A program made the position numbers and the translations under genes. The notes under the pieces were generated by a model. The model had not been told where the DNA came from. It saw only the letters and a program-made list of their open reading frames with translations, and ran no database searches. A stretch of DNA of 64,000 nt from Prostheceraeus crozeri (lineage: Eukaryota > Platyhelminthes > Polycladida > Euryleptidae), in assembly GCA_907163375.1 (NCBI GenBank), contig CAJQUW010013680.1:124001-188000 (forward strand), given 5' to 3'. Shown here piece after piece: positions 47,748 through 60,621 of this stretch. Position 1 is the stretch's first letter, and each line of letters opens with the position of its first letter.

Positions 47748-48984
47748 TTAGGAATGACATAGCACGGAGTGTTTATAATTGAAAAGACATATATCATCGA
47801 TGTAACGTGTGGTGCAAGACATCAATCTAGCTAATCCGAATTTCTTGTTCGACACTAACGATTTCATAAAAACGAATTCACATTGGCACAAAAACAAATC
47901 AGCTAACATAGGGCTGCAATTTCCCCACATTGGAATGCCCCTAACCTGCTTGAATGCTAAGCCACAAAAAACAACGAAAACTTCCGAAATAACAAACTTA
48001 ATTGCGGACTTCAACATTTCCAAACTAAGACAGTGATAGCCCTTGTACGTTTTACCAGCGAAAAAAAGTTTTACTAAAACCAACACAAAGAAATTTTCTC
48101 GACGTGGAGTCCAGCAAGCTAAACAAATGTGCACATATGTCTTCATGACTGAGGTTAGTGTACAATGTAGAAAAATCGAATACTTGAATTGAAAAGACAT
48201 TATTTTTATTATTTGCAACGTTCAAAAATTCTTCAGTAGACTTAATGCTCCAAAAACATCGGAAGCCACTATTCTTCTGTATTGTTTCACAATAAAGTTT
48301 AAAAAAGTCTCTTATTAAGGAAAGACCCTTATTAAGAACAATTGACAATTGTGTACTCGTACACTTACGCGCTCCAGCAATAAATCTAAACTTATACGGT
48401 GACTTGTGAAACTTCGGAATACAAAACAATTTAGGCAACTTTTTACAATCATCCGAACAGTTTATACCAAATGACTTAACAAGTGAACAGTGACGGTCAA
48501 CAATTTCACTGCTACCTTCCGAAGAAACAGAGTAAGTTGCATTGCCAACAGGTACCAAACTGTTTAAATCAAAACCTAGTTCTTCCAACATGATGTTGAT
48601 ATACAATTTCTTACATATAACAGGAAAATTATTAACCGCTTTATCGACGGGCACAATGACAAAATGATCATGCACACGTTTAATGCTCTCATCAAGTGAT
48701 CTAATAGACGTAAACTTTCTTTCGAATACATTTTCATAATACTTTAGTCTTTTTATACGTTTACAAATGACGTCTATTATCTCACCCTCCCAATCATCGA
48801 AACGATCACGATCAATCTTAAACACTTTGGACATTTTATCGGTGTGGGTCTTAACACAAGTCACCAAGTCAGCTTTAACCTTATTCCATGGCAAAAATTG
48901 AGGAATACGAAATTTAACACTCCGTGCCATGACATTCCTAAGATGAACATCATCTATCACATTCAGATCACCAGTAATCACCAA
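47748..48984 (-). pseudogene. Penelope-like RT, 3'-truncated
   Basis: Two overlapping frames (48984-48052 and 48218-47748) carry the RT in order: VPVDKAVNNFPVICKKLY, LPKLFCIPKFHKSPYKFRFI, SIQVFDFSTLYTNLSHEDI (motif A, Asp present), FKQVRGIPMWGNCSPMLADL and TRYIDDICLF (catalytic box). The motif set is Penelope-like and clearly different from the other two Penelope-like elements in the window, so it is another lineage. The coding sequence stops where the inverted 5' copy begins. No endonuclease remains. Confidence 0.85.
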
Positions 48985-49208
48985 TGACCGAAAGGAGCGT
49001 AAATAAAATCGGGTTTACTAGAACAAATACAAGCAGAAGTTAAAATATTAGATATGTCGGACAACGACAAACTCGATAACAATCTATTGTAATTGCAAAT
49101 ACGCAACGATATCGGTTTCACAAGTTTGTAAAATATTCTAGGAGGATGTGCACTTTGGACCTTGTCAGGCAATGTGGGCGTTAACCAAAGCGGTTGAAGC
49201 GATCCCAT
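48978..49208 (-). pseudogene. Penelope-like N-terminal frame in the right arm
   Basis: 76 codons starting MGSLQPLWLTPTLPDK and containing LLSSLSLSDISNIL. An identical frame on the plus strand at 47481-47711 is its fold-back copy. It precedes the RT frame and probably belongs to the same polyprotein. Confidence 0.7.
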
Positions 49209-49439
49209 GTGTTCAGTTACTGAGAATATAGTGTTTTTTGATAGTTTTTAAATGTTAAAAATTCTTCTGAAATAGATTTTAAATTTTCTGAATATGACTT
49301 TAAAATTTCTGAATTTGATTTAAAAATTTCTGAATTTCATTTTAATACTTCTGAAATTGATTTTAACATTTCTGAATTTGACTTTAAAATTTCTGAATTT
49401 CATTTTAAAACTTCTGAACTTGAGATTAAAAAGGTGTAG

Positions 49440-50280
49440 ATCTCAGATGGAGTAAGAAAGCTATTTTATTTCCAAGATCAAACCCTCTCTAAATAGAAAT
49501 AAGTTGTGTCCTTCGAAGTGCTCAGTTGAAGGAATCAATTGGTGAATTCAAGCTTTCGGTCAGGACGAAAAAGTTGCAACTAATGCAGCTTGAATTTAAA
49601 TCAACAAAATGCATATATATGATTTTTCTATGATTTTCCCACAATTTCTTGCGATTTACTAACTTTTGATGTACAAATATGTAAATCATGGAATGGCTAA
49701 GAAGATGGAAGAAGCTGGAAATTAAAAACTTGCTTTGCAGCAGTAGACTGCATACCTTGAGAAATTGGAAAGGTTTAGAAATTAAGCGTGTCTTTACTAT
49801 TGAAAACATTCAGATATCAATTTATCGTTCCCTGTCCTGCCTCATATTTGTATTGAGCAATTTGACGTTGCTCGAAAACAAACCATTTTCGGGTCCTCAT
49901 GACGGAATAACGTACCCAAGACGGAAAATTCTAATCTATGGACCAGAATACCAACCACTTCATCCAATATCAGGAATCATCAGCAGGCCTAGTTCACATC
50001 ACTCGACTTCAACACAGATAGCTATTTAATGCATCATCGGAGTAAATTTGAAATGCTTGTCCACTTGCCGTCTATGTTCTTGTCCTCGTCTCACATTGTA
50101 CGCTATTAAGTTATGTTCTTAGGATCAATACCAGTTCCGCATCAACACATGACGAGCAGACGAACGGCCTCGTGTTCTGATTTTATTTGTTACTTCAATT
50201 GTCTTAAAATTAATGAATCGGTCCATTGCTGAGATAACCTTTCTGTATAACTTTAAAATGCGCAATTAGCATACAAAAAA
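49440..50280. other. anonymous intronic sequence
   Basis: Open frames of 95 and 113 codons at 49522-50029 on opposite strands have no recognisable domain. No repeat seen. Confidence 0.4.
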
Positions 50281-50411
50281 GTCCCTTGTTTATACTCGGA
50301 AGTTCCGATTTATGCCGAGTGTACATATTTTAAAAGTTTGGCCCGACCTAGATTTGAATTCAGGTCTCCCGGACGCAGAGCAAACACTCTACCACAAGTC
50401 CACATCGCCGG
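50281..50411 (-). repeat. tRNA-derived SINE, family 1, copy 4 (deleted)
   Basis: Minus-strand copy with a clear head (CCGGCGATGTGGACTTGTGG, B box) and tail (CCGAGTATAAACAAGGGAC). About 100 bp of the middle is missing compared with copies 1 and 2. Confidence 0.82.
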
Positions 50412-52520
50412 TTTTTTAGGCCTATTTTCTCGGATATTCATTCAATAATACTTTAATACTGCTGATATTGGATAAAATGGCGTCTACTTAGGTCTGATCT
50501 CACTTTCTATCATGATTCTATTCGCATTATCATCCATAGGATTATGCTTTCTTTTGATTTCACATGAAATTAGAAACATTTCATGTAATCAGTGCAATGC
50601 ATCAAATTATCTGCTGGATTTGTCACAATGTGAAAGACAACTGACAACATACACCTTCATCGCAACAGTTGACTCAATAGCCCTGAAATGTCTGCGCTCA
50701 CACGATTTTTAGTTTATGCAATACCTGGAGCATATGTCCTTCGAGAACTCTTAATATCAAAGCGATAACACATCTCTTTCATCGTCTCAGAGGGTTTGTG
50801 CACTGAACCTGCTTTCCTTGTGAACTATCCTTCTTTTCCTGTGTTGCACTTACCGAATATCATTTATAAGTCGACAAAGTCATTATATTCAATAACACTA
50901 TCATTTCACTGCCAATAGAAAGACTTAGAATTTTCAACAATATCAATATCGTTTTGAAGAGCTATACTAACAAAAGCATCAATAGTAAGTAGATGAATAT
51001 TTTCGTCATAAGAATCTTCTCTGACCAAAAAGTGTTTTTATTAGCCAACATCAATCTTTCAATGTATGGTTGATGATCACATACAATCGCACGTAAGTGG
51101 AAAGCGGCAGCTGAAGATGACTAGAACATCACGGGACACATGAGACATAACATGGACTATCGAACTGACTACGTGGGCATCGCCAAACCTTGGGAGAGCC
51201 ATTTTTCAAGCATCACTCGTGAGCTGCTGTCAATTGTCGGACACACTTCGGCCTGCAATAGTGCACTAAACTATTCTTGATTCCTTCAAAGGCTTTCATT
51301 ATTTAACTTTGAGTTTCAGCAGGAGACCATGAGTTCCCACATGTACGGTTATACATGCAACAGTTGCAACACTCAAACTTCCAGCATTTTTTAGCAATCT
51401 ATGACTAAATGACTGTTAAAGAAAACATTACGTTATTGTTATGAGAATGCGAATATTAAAATTGAAGGCATTACACATTTGCACGACCACGTCATCAAAG
51501 ATTCTTTCTACTAAATGCTTACTGAAAAATATTATGGCACCGCATCAGCATGGAGTATTTCTACTTCGTCTGATAAATACTTCGAGAACTTGGAAACAGG
51601 ATTTCAAATTCTCTGTTGATATCATGAAAATTACCTTTCAAAGTGAACGACCAAACTCGCCATTAGATAAATATTTCCAGCGAGTCACTGTTTTGCCGCT
51701 GGTCTCAGGCTACATGCAGCCCTGCCTGACGCAACACATGAAATACTACAAAATTGACATGGAAATAAATGCTTCGCCACAGTATCCTTAGTGTGTAGCA
51801 TCCAAAGAGAATCGACTTAGATATTTGAAATTTTCGGCTATTGTGCGGTTATTACAGGTTTATGGAGTTTCAAAAATGTAGACAAACTCATAGAGTAAGT
51901 ATACAGTAGGTACTACTGTCGAATCAAAAAATGTCAGCATACAGTGACAATTTTTACATAAAAAAATCATCTTTTTGCGGAGATTGTGTTCCTGCAGTCT
52001 AAATGCAAGTATTACACGATTTATTACACGATTTTTCGCTAGAGTAGTTGCTTTAACTTTGTTTTCTTCCGCTTCCTGGATTCTTCGAATTTTTAACCGT
52101 GCCGTGATTTAATTAAATCTATTGATGAACTCAAGCAGCGAAAATAGTAACCGAAGAAGAATTTCCTATAATTAACTCAATTAATAAAAAATGTCTGCTA
52201 CGATGCGATTTTAACAATGCATGCAGACCATGCAGCAATATTAATCTAAAATATGCTTAAATGTGATGACGGATTGAAAAATATTATTTTTCCATGCAAA
52301 TTCATTTCCATTGTTCAGTCATCCGTCTATCTAAAACTTGGTGAGACCAATATCACGAGTGTTGTACCGCTGAAGTGCCATCTTTCACAATGTTTATGTT
52401 CTGAGAGAAATGACTCTCTTACTTTCTCAAATAATTTTGTCATTGTTGAGTGAAGCTTGAAAATCGTGAAACATGAAAAACTAAATAAAACCACATAGTT
52501 GACCAGTCGACGGAAGATCA
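50412..52520. other. anonymous intronic sequence
   Basis: A 116-codon plus frame at 51441-51791 contains NSPLDKYFQRVTVLPL, faintly like a hAT-type transposase region, but too little remains to call. Nothing else was recognised. Confidence 0.4.
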
Positions 52521-52756
52521 TTTTATTATCAAAAGCAAGTAAGAAAAAACTTCCCAAAGTTATGGTCAATAGTTTCTTAGAAAGTTATAAGTGAAAATTA
52601 GACGGACCTTCGGCGTCCAGCGCCTTCAAACGGTCGATGGTAAACCATCGAAGCACTGGATGCCGAAGGCCTGTCTAATTTTCACTGCTAACTTTTTAAG
52701 AAACTATTGACCAAAACTTTGGGGAGTTTTTTCTAACTTGCTTTTGATGAATAAAA
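52521..52756. mobile_element. hairpin MITE
   Basis: Near-perfect palindrome. TTTTATTATCAAAAGCAAGT at 52521 pairs with ACTTGCTTTTGATGAATAAA at the right end, and pairing continues through GTCAATAGTTTCTTA and GTGAAAATTAGAC. The centre holds a second perfect hairpin, CGATGGTAAACCATCG. There is no coding sequence and no clear target duplication. Confidence 0.85.
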
Positions 52757-53137
52757 CCAAGCAGAAATAAAAATCTCCAATTTTCTCTGAAATTATTTAA
52801 AATTGATTCATGCCTAAATTTGCGTTGAGGTTATTATAATTTAAGATCGATGAACTAAAGTTCTAAAGCTTCATTGCATTTTCACAATGCATGACATGCG
52901 AGTGGAAATCGTGCAATACGTAGGCAATATTTGATGGATATGTAAGAAGATTGAAATAGTATTTACATGCGACGTATTGTACACACGTAGACGCGATGTT
53001 GGAAACTTTTGCATTAAAGGGGAGCCTAGCTTTCCACGAAACTCATTAATTTGAGTGAAATAGACCTAGATGTACGAGCAGTGTCTTACGTTATTCATCC
53101 ACTAGCTGCATTTATAATTCATCTGCAATATTCTTAC
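52757..53137 (-). other. intron after LRR exon 2
   Basis: Starts with the donor GTAAGAATATTG next to 53138. Nothing else recognised. Confidence 0.5.
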
Positions 53138-53190
53138 CAATTGATGTTAACTCATTGAACTGCAATTGAAGGATGTTCAGTTCTTTGAGG
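53138..53190 (-). CDS. LRR protein, exon 2
   Basis: A 53-bp micro-exon encodes LKELNILQLQFNELTSI plus split codons at both ends. The acceptor is TTCTTATTCCAG before 53190 and the donor GTAAGAATAT after 53138. Its first base completes the Asp codon begun by exon 1 (GA+C), and its last G joins GT of exon 3 as Gly. It supplies one LRR of the LKELNxLxLxFNxL form. Too small to be found by length; it rests on splice signals, phase and repeat register. Confidence 0.85.
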
Positions 53191-56100
53191 CTGGAATAAG
53201 AATGGCGAGATTCATGTTTCAAATCAGTGCAGATTTAACGAAGGTGAATTTGATATATCAAAAGTACAATCATTTTTAATGGTGAAGAGAAAATGAGTGT
53301 TTTCATTAACAAGTCAATTTACATGATTGAACATACAGGATTGTGTAAGACTTAAGTGCTTAGTGTAGTGGAAATTTGTTTAAGATCAAATTGTAGCTCT
53401 CACCAGCAAGAAACAGAACAACATCCCACATCTTTGATGAGTTTAGAATGCACTTTTAAGCATGAGCATTATGACAGTTCAATTGAATGAATAAAATTAT
53501 TGTTATTTACAGGATAAATATAATGCTCTTGAGGAAAATAAGATACCCGCTTTAAAAATTATTTCCTAGTCCATTTGTCTCACTTATTGGAACCTCCATG
53601 AATCGGCAATTTTACGCATTAAGGGCTATGAATTTAAGTTATTTACACATCATTAGCATATGTTTAACGCACACGACCCTTAATCGTTAAAGCCTCAGAC
53701 GTCCCAATCAATAAATCAGAGGTAAATCAGAAAGTAAAATCAGAAGCTAGATGTAATCGACATGAAGAAGCATTTCATGATAAATGGGCATTTTCTTAGA
53801 AAACGGTGGCAAATGAATTGAGTTCTTTAAAACATGAGTTTTAAGTTAAATACATGGAAAATTTCACTTAGAAGATTTTAGAAGCGCTCCTCATCATTCA
53901 TATAGAACAATGCCCAAACGTACTAACTGCTTTCAGGTTGTGAGTTTGTTTAATCATTTACTGAATTTATCATCGATGAACTCTGTGAACAAAATGTGAA
54001 TAAAATGTTATTATCGACTTTATTGTTTCTTTTCCTTGATAGCCACAATAAGCTCGTTTCAAGTCCGTAACTGGTTCAATTTTATAAGTTTAACTAACAC
54101 AGCACGTCGTGAATACATAGCCACTTGATGTAAACGCAGCAATTTGAAGATTAAAGAGAAAGAGTACAATTTAGTGATGTAACGGAGCCCTGGGCATATT
54201 TCTAAGCTCTGGTGCAGAAATTCCTAAGTTGGGATCCCTAATGTATCTACGCTTGACAGGCTAAACAATCAGACGTCTTTACATTTTACGCACTTTTTCC
54301 AATCAATGGGGCTGAAATGGTACTGACATTGCCAGATGTTCTGTTGTGTCGCGGTACGTGCAGCACATAGATTTACCGGTATGCCACAGGTATCAAGTAT
54401 TGATTATTTTTGTCTAAATAGGATTCACATATGAAAATAGATAATAATGAGCCAATGACAGTCTACCGAAAATCATGACTCTGTATGTCTGAATCATTCT
54501 ACATGTGCGTGTAGCCTATATACAGCCTTCATCGTTGCCCGCAAGCTGACTGATGGATACTTTCGAATAGCCTGCCATGCTCTTATACAAAACTGAACTA
54601 TCGATCAGGACACTATAAAATTGATAGGCCTTCATAGACGCGGCTATAGCTGGACTATAATTCTGCATTTAGTGTGATGTAGGTAGGCGTAGGTATGTTT
54701 CAATACTTCTTTAATTCCTTGTTACTCGTGCTTCTAAGCCTACTGATCAATTATGTCAAAGTAAAGTATTAGTGGAAGTAGCTAATTAAGCTCCAATGGG
54801 TTTCAGACGATACTTAATGTTTTACTTTCATTGAAATAAAGTTAGACGCAGTTCGTTATGCAATAGACTCGGCTTCAATTTTGCCAATCCCAGTATAGTG
54901 CGGGTAGTGATTCATCCATAGATTGGAAACGTTCGAGAGTGTCAAGTTAGAGACTGCTCTACGGTAGAAAATTTCAGTGATGTTGGCAGTAAAGTCAGAC
55001 TTCATCAGCTTCCATAGGATATCAAATACTTCCGCATAAGGCGATAAAATTGCAGAAATGCCTCATGTGAAAAAGATGAAAGTCACAGAAATAATCCCAG
55101 GACAATTTCTATTTTGTTTGTTCGAGACGGTTCACCCAGGATCATTTAAAGAACTTATTCTATGTTGTCAGGAGACGTAGGGCTTTCTCAAGCGGTTGAC
55201 ATCTAATGTCAACCGTTCACCGAAAGGAAAATGACCGGCAAAACCTTCAATGTGACCGAAGGAATATGCTACATGTTACAAAAATATGAGAAAATGTTGG
55301 TTTCGTTTGTGTACGATTGAGCTACTTCTCACTATAGATTGCTCTGCCTATAAAAGACGATGACATCTGAGAATGCGCTGAACATTCAATCTGATACAAA
55401 GACCGGTTAAAATTAAGTTAGACGAAAGATTCTTCACCTATCTGCGGTACATGATAGACTCAAAATTTTAGGATCCAGCTCCGGAGAGATTCGATTTCAT
55501 TAGATCCGTTTCCGGCTCCGGACAAATGAAATTTCAAAAGACCCGGCTCCGAATGATATAGAATTTTGACCTACGTCACAGCACTAGTACAAACACATGA
55601 AGATTCTTATAAAGATATCAAGATATCCTGACTGAAGACAAAAATATTCAAATGTTGTTACTTGGTTTCAATAAAATTATGTGGAATATTGCAGTAGAAA
55701 GAATAGGGTATTATGGCAGAAAGAACAATTATGGAAAATATCATATAATTCATAATTTTGAGTCATCATCAATGATGTAATTTAAATTTGTATGTACCAC
55801 ACAGAAATCTATATACATGTGATTATCAACACAGAAGAGTAAAGTGGCGAATTAAACACAGTTCTGATAAAAATTTCAATGGATAGATGCTTCAATCATT
55901 GCCTTGACGTCATGAATATTTTGATATCTGGGTCAGTAGAGATCAAAGATACGAAAAATATTCGACGCAATTTATCAGGCAGTATTTTCAACACAGCTAT
56001 TTCCATTCTTTGTGTCAGAGATCTCTGCTGATAGTTCGTCAAATGCGGCGATCATCTGCAGTGTTAAACTGATAAATGAATGCGAAATGTTTACATCCGA

Positions 56101-56713
56101 TCTCTACAAAAATTGCTTGCATCGATGGAGCATAAAAATGAGAATAAGTTGAGGAATTCCAAGACTTCAGCTATCATCACGTTTTATATGTATTCAGGTC
56201 ACATAACAAATTCAGTCGGAGAAAGGAGGTATCACAATGTCAAAACCAGCATCATTTATACATTTGAAAGGAATTCTATGGATAAATATTACACCGCTTC
56301 ATTACAATGGATAATCATCTTCTTATACCACCATAAAATCCGATAGGTTTATCGATTGGAAAAAAGTACGCAATTTCTATTCTTAAAAGATAGAGACAAA
56401 ATCTCAGAATGCCAATGGTCGCACTCGTTATTATTTCTGACGGAGGATATGTATGACACAAAAATCTACCGAGGATTTTGGGTTCGGTGTTGGATTTTAA
56501 TTCCATCATTTTGAAATTGCTGTTTAAGAAATTTAGCATACTGAAACACGTTTTTAAGTATTATCTTGAAATTGATTCGAGCATTTCATTAATCAGTCTG
56601 TAAGGAATGTATGGAAGTAGCTGGGTTGGAGGTGTCCGGAAAATAACTGAGGACGGTTCCCTTGCCTCAAAAGGGGCCGAAACCGTGCTCGAAGCTGTGC
56701 AATGTTTGTAAAA
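53191..56713. other. anonymous intronic sequence
   Basis: No gene or element boundary recognised. A CCGGCTCCGG-type word repeats three times at 55470-55552. Small frames at 56080-56743 are unremarkable. Confidence 0.4.
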
Positions 56714-56820
56714 TGACCGGAACCACGCCCAGACGCGTGCCATCTCTGAAAATGACGGAACCGCGCCCGGACGCGTGCCTATCTCTGAAAATGACCGGAA
56801 CCACGCGCGGACGCGTGCAT
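56714..56820. repeat. GC-rich tandem repeat, 39-bp unit
   Basis: Three units of GACCGGAACCACGCCCAGAC, GCGTGCCATCTCTGAAAAT with few changes. CpG-rich in an otherwise AT-rich intron. Confidence 0.85.
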
Positions 56821-59104
56821 GGATAATGACTGTCGTGTAATAATCGTGTTATATCCAGGAATCTTGAGAGCTCCTGATATTAACTGCCGAAATAATCTGA
56901 AAAAATGCAAAAATTGAGAAAATCAATAGTGAGAATTAATCGATGTTTCACTTGGCGGCCTTTTCTCATTTCTGCTCCTGCATACTTTGCATTCTACCCT
57001 GTATACCTAAATTTCTGCTCCTGTATACCTGAAATATCACTTGAGCCTCCGACCATTAATTTGAATGATGTTTGCAGCAGATTTGATAGATCTGATTGTG
57101 CTAATACAAGGGAAACTAGAATGATGTCCATTTCTCTATGCAAAATTCTCCAAATATTCTGCAATATATTTATCTAAAGTATCAGATGAATATGAGGTTT
57201 TCAGTCTAAAAAGAGAAATAAATATGTATCCACTATTGAGGAAACATCAATATTATGAAGTGACATCGTTTCCTGAAATAGCTGTTCATTAGCATCATTC
57301 AGCATTCAACTCGCTATGAGCGAAGTTAAGGCAACTCCGCCCTTGTCTAACTTTTTGATGCAGTTCATTAGCTGTAACAGTAGAAGAGGCGCATTAATGT
57401 TCATTTGCAACTCAAGCAGATTCGCACTTACTTCAATGGATTGGACTATAATTGCATCTAAATGACTAAAATGCGTTTCTTCACCACGGAGAGTGAAGAT
57501 AAAGGGCTAAAATGAACATATCTTAAGTTAGCATAAAGAATAGGACATCAAGCACCTACACAATAAGCCAAATGAATAATGAATTGCCATCAAAATATTT
57601 AAACAATAAGTGAATACTTAATAGATGCACATCGTGCGCATAAATCTGGCCGAAATTGCTCTAAAGACGTTTCTATGCATGCTAGTATGCATAAGCTCGT
57701 ACTAAAGCTCATGATATATGCATAATACTCATGTTTTGAAGCTATGAGAGTGAATCTCCATACACCACATTTGTCTGTGGTATAACTACTACTACTTAAC
57801 GACCATTCTAACCCAATGAAGATGAAAATCATGTCGATTTATATATCAATCAGTGGACATTAATGTCGTAGTTGGCATTATTGTCCGCTGAATTACATTG
57901 AGTTAGAAACTGCATTATTGTCCGGAGAAAGCATTCTATGTTGAATCAATATAGAGATTATGCAATTCTCAGAATTATAATTTAAAAGACATTTTCAGTA
58001 TTCAATTCAATATATATATTCAGTTTATTATAATTACAAAAACAATTCTCAGAATTTCAGAGTAGATATTCATATCAAAAACATAGATTTGTAGACATCG
58101 CCATAGATTTTATCTTCATTGGGTTGGAATACCAATAATATCCACTTCTATCGGACGTAAATGCAAAATTCTTCGAACGCAAACGCGTCCTCGTAATCTG
58201 TGCATTTACATCCTTTAAAAGTAGATACTATTCCTATATTTGCAACGTGAATGTGTTGGCTATCTATGCCTCTTCTGTGTTCATGCTTGCATTTCTGTTG
58301 CTAACTTTGCATATCTTTCACTCCGGTGATGACTTTGAGAATGGCCGGCGAAATATATTGGGCAACTAAATGAAAACTTTGGTGTTGCTTTTTCTGTACA
58401 AAATTCAAAGAAGCCGGTTTGAAATCCATGACGGTGCGTACCGGCGATCGGGACCTGTCCGATCTTATGCCAGGTAGGCCGGTGGTCGTTTCCACCACTC
58501 CTACAGAAGACCCATATTGATTTTTGTAAGGAAGGCAATATATACAATAATTGCTGAGACACATTTACGTATCTGATAGCAATGGAACGACGAAAATTCT
58601 CGTCATAAAAGCAGTCCATCTTACATAACAGTATTGAACTATTGAGTGTAATTGGTTACTTACATTCACCATTAATTCTTCATCATTGGGCAAAACTAGA
58701 AAATCATTGAATGATCAAAAGAATGTGAAGACATAAACTTTGTATACACGTCTCAAAAAATGTTTGCTATTTTATTAAAATTCAATTTCTTAGCTCAACA
58801 GCTGATAAACACTGATACTAAAAAATATGTACCATCCAATCAAAAAAATGAAACAAATTTGTCCACTATCACCCAAGAATTTTAGAAAATAAAATTTACA
58901 TATTCACAAGCGGTGAGTTATTGATATTTGTATATATTGACCAATGTAATAGCCTCATCAATTAAGAAAATTGTTTCTAATAAAAGCAATAAGATTATTG
59001 GCTAACCCAGTTGGTAAATAGGCCTATCCATAATAAGGAGGAAACTGTGATAGATGATCCAATCCGTCAATACTTAGCATCAAAATGAAGGCAAGATCCT
59101 AAGG
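56821..59104. other. anonymous intronic sequence
   Basis: Overlapping minus frames of 112 and 87 codons at 58281-58619 lie in GC-richer DNA but match nothing I know. The phases of exons 1 and 2 join directly, so they are not needed by the LRR gene. Confidence 0.4.
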
Positions 59105-59112
59105 TACTAAGG

Positions 59113-59649
59113 CAAGGGTGCACAACTTGGTTTCCTCGAGGACCAATTTTTCTTTGAGCAAAATATCGGCGGGCCACTTTCATTTTTCACTTTAGATTTG
59201 TGCAATTTTTCAGGCAGCATTTTTACTTTACGATGCAATTTACGTTAATCTTAACTTCAATTTCATCAATAAATTATTTGCAAAACATTTAAGTTTAGGA
59301 CAATACAGTTGGTGCATGATGCGACAGCATCAGCTTCTGGTTGTACGTGTATATCTTAGCTGAAAACAATGCGCATGTGTTTTCTCTTATGTCTAGTAAG
59401 CAAGAAGCACTCCACACAGAGACATGAATGCAGGCGATCATGACTAGGTGGAGTAGTTCCTTGAGACTTCAACAGTCATGGTCACAGCTATCTGATAAAA
59501 TTTAGGAACTTTGACCTTGAATTTTGTACTTCATGAACAGCAGGTCTACTTAATTACTTAATCTACGAAAATATTCTAGAGACTTTTCTATATTAACCTC
59601 GCGGCCACAAAAAATCCTCCACGGGCAGGGTACGGGTTGTGCACCTCTA
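59113..59649. mobile_element. hAT-type non-autonomous element
   Basis: 537 bp with ends CAAGGGTGCACAAC and (reverse complement) TAGAGGTGCACAAC, close to the common hAT terminus. The 8-bp flanks TACTAAGG (59105-59112) and CACTAAGG (59650-59657) agree at seven positions. No transposase frame inside. Confidence 0.85.
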
Positions 59650-59657
59650 CACTAAGG

Positions 59658-60621
59658 GGTAATGACAGGATTCGAAAAAGCATGTAATTAAAAATGTGTC
59701 ATTCGACCGAGTCGAGTCGTCGCCCTTGTTGGTAGCTACCCAAGGCGGTACCACTAAGCTGAAACATTCAAAAGATCTTTCGTGGGCACCACATTTCCAA
59801 TTTTTCAACGTTCGCTGTTCATACTCGTAGAGACAACACATCTTGAGGGTCATGAAAAGTATTTTGAAGCATGAGACCGTCTGGAGTCTTTATGATGCAC
59901 AAATCGTGTCTTCTTTTACTGCGTTCCCTTATTTGGTGTTCTTTCATGCAAAGAAATGTTTTAATGTTGCAAATATGATTAAAAAGCGGGCGAAGAAAAC
60001 GATATGTTCAAAATCATGTAAATGTGTCTGGTCCTTAGGCGCATCTATTGAGAGCCGTCGTAGTAAAATACCTTTTCCCTTACAAAAAGAAGTCGTGATG
60101 TTTTTTTCCTTGCTATATACCGTGTATTACAGCAAAAATCACTAACGATTATCTTCACCTCTTGTTCCTTACATTGCAAATATGGATTTTCATTTGAGAA
60201 GAAATATATATTTTTCCCATTGCTCTTATGATACCACTGAGTTTTATATGTTACTTAATATGGTGGATTTATAACATTCCATCAATAATTCCGAACAAGG
60301 TCGTGAATTTGCTAGTTGATGTACAAAAATGAAGCCTTACTATTGAGAGCGGAAGTAATCAAATTCTTATGTCTCTCAATTTTTTACAAAACTAAATGAC
60401 ATGAAAATATTGATTGACCATGAAAAGCTACAACGATCGGCTGTTTATTATTTTGAAAAAAATATCGAATGCACAATCTGTTGACCACTGAAAATGAAAA
60501 GAATTTTTTTCGGTACCAAGGTACTTACGAGCAATAATTATACCTTAAAGCCGTCCTCTCTAATTGAGATTACTCAAATCACTTCAGAGAACATAGAAAT
60601 AGAGATCATATCCATACTCAC
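59658..60621. other. intronic sequence after LRR exon 1
   Basis: A 100-codon plus frame at 59843-60145 is Lys/Cys-rich and unrecognised. No repeat found. Confidence 0.4.

Larger units (their letters stand above)
47250..49439 (-). mobile_element. fold-back Penelope-like element
   Basis: A 2190-bp structure with two inverted arms of exactly 524 bp (47250-47773 and 48916-49439) around a 1.1-kb core. The right arm plus core reads on the minus strand as a Penelope-like 5' region and RT. The left arm is an inverted copy of the 5' region, joined just after the RYIDDI box, so the 3' half of the element and any endonuclease are missing. The arms show no length difference and encode the same 76-residue peptide, which points to a recent event. 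Confidence 0.88.

Noticed and set aside
51441-51791. hAT transposase relic
   Set aside because: Only one short stretch (LDKYFQRVTVLPL) is suggestive; no second motif or terminal repeat supports it.
52327-52569. 80-codon minus-strand frame
   Set aside because: Half of it runs into the hairpin MITE arm and it has no family resemblance or splice context.
58281-58619. Extra coding exon of the LRR gene
   Set aside because: Content is not LRR-like and exons 1 and 2 join in phase without it.
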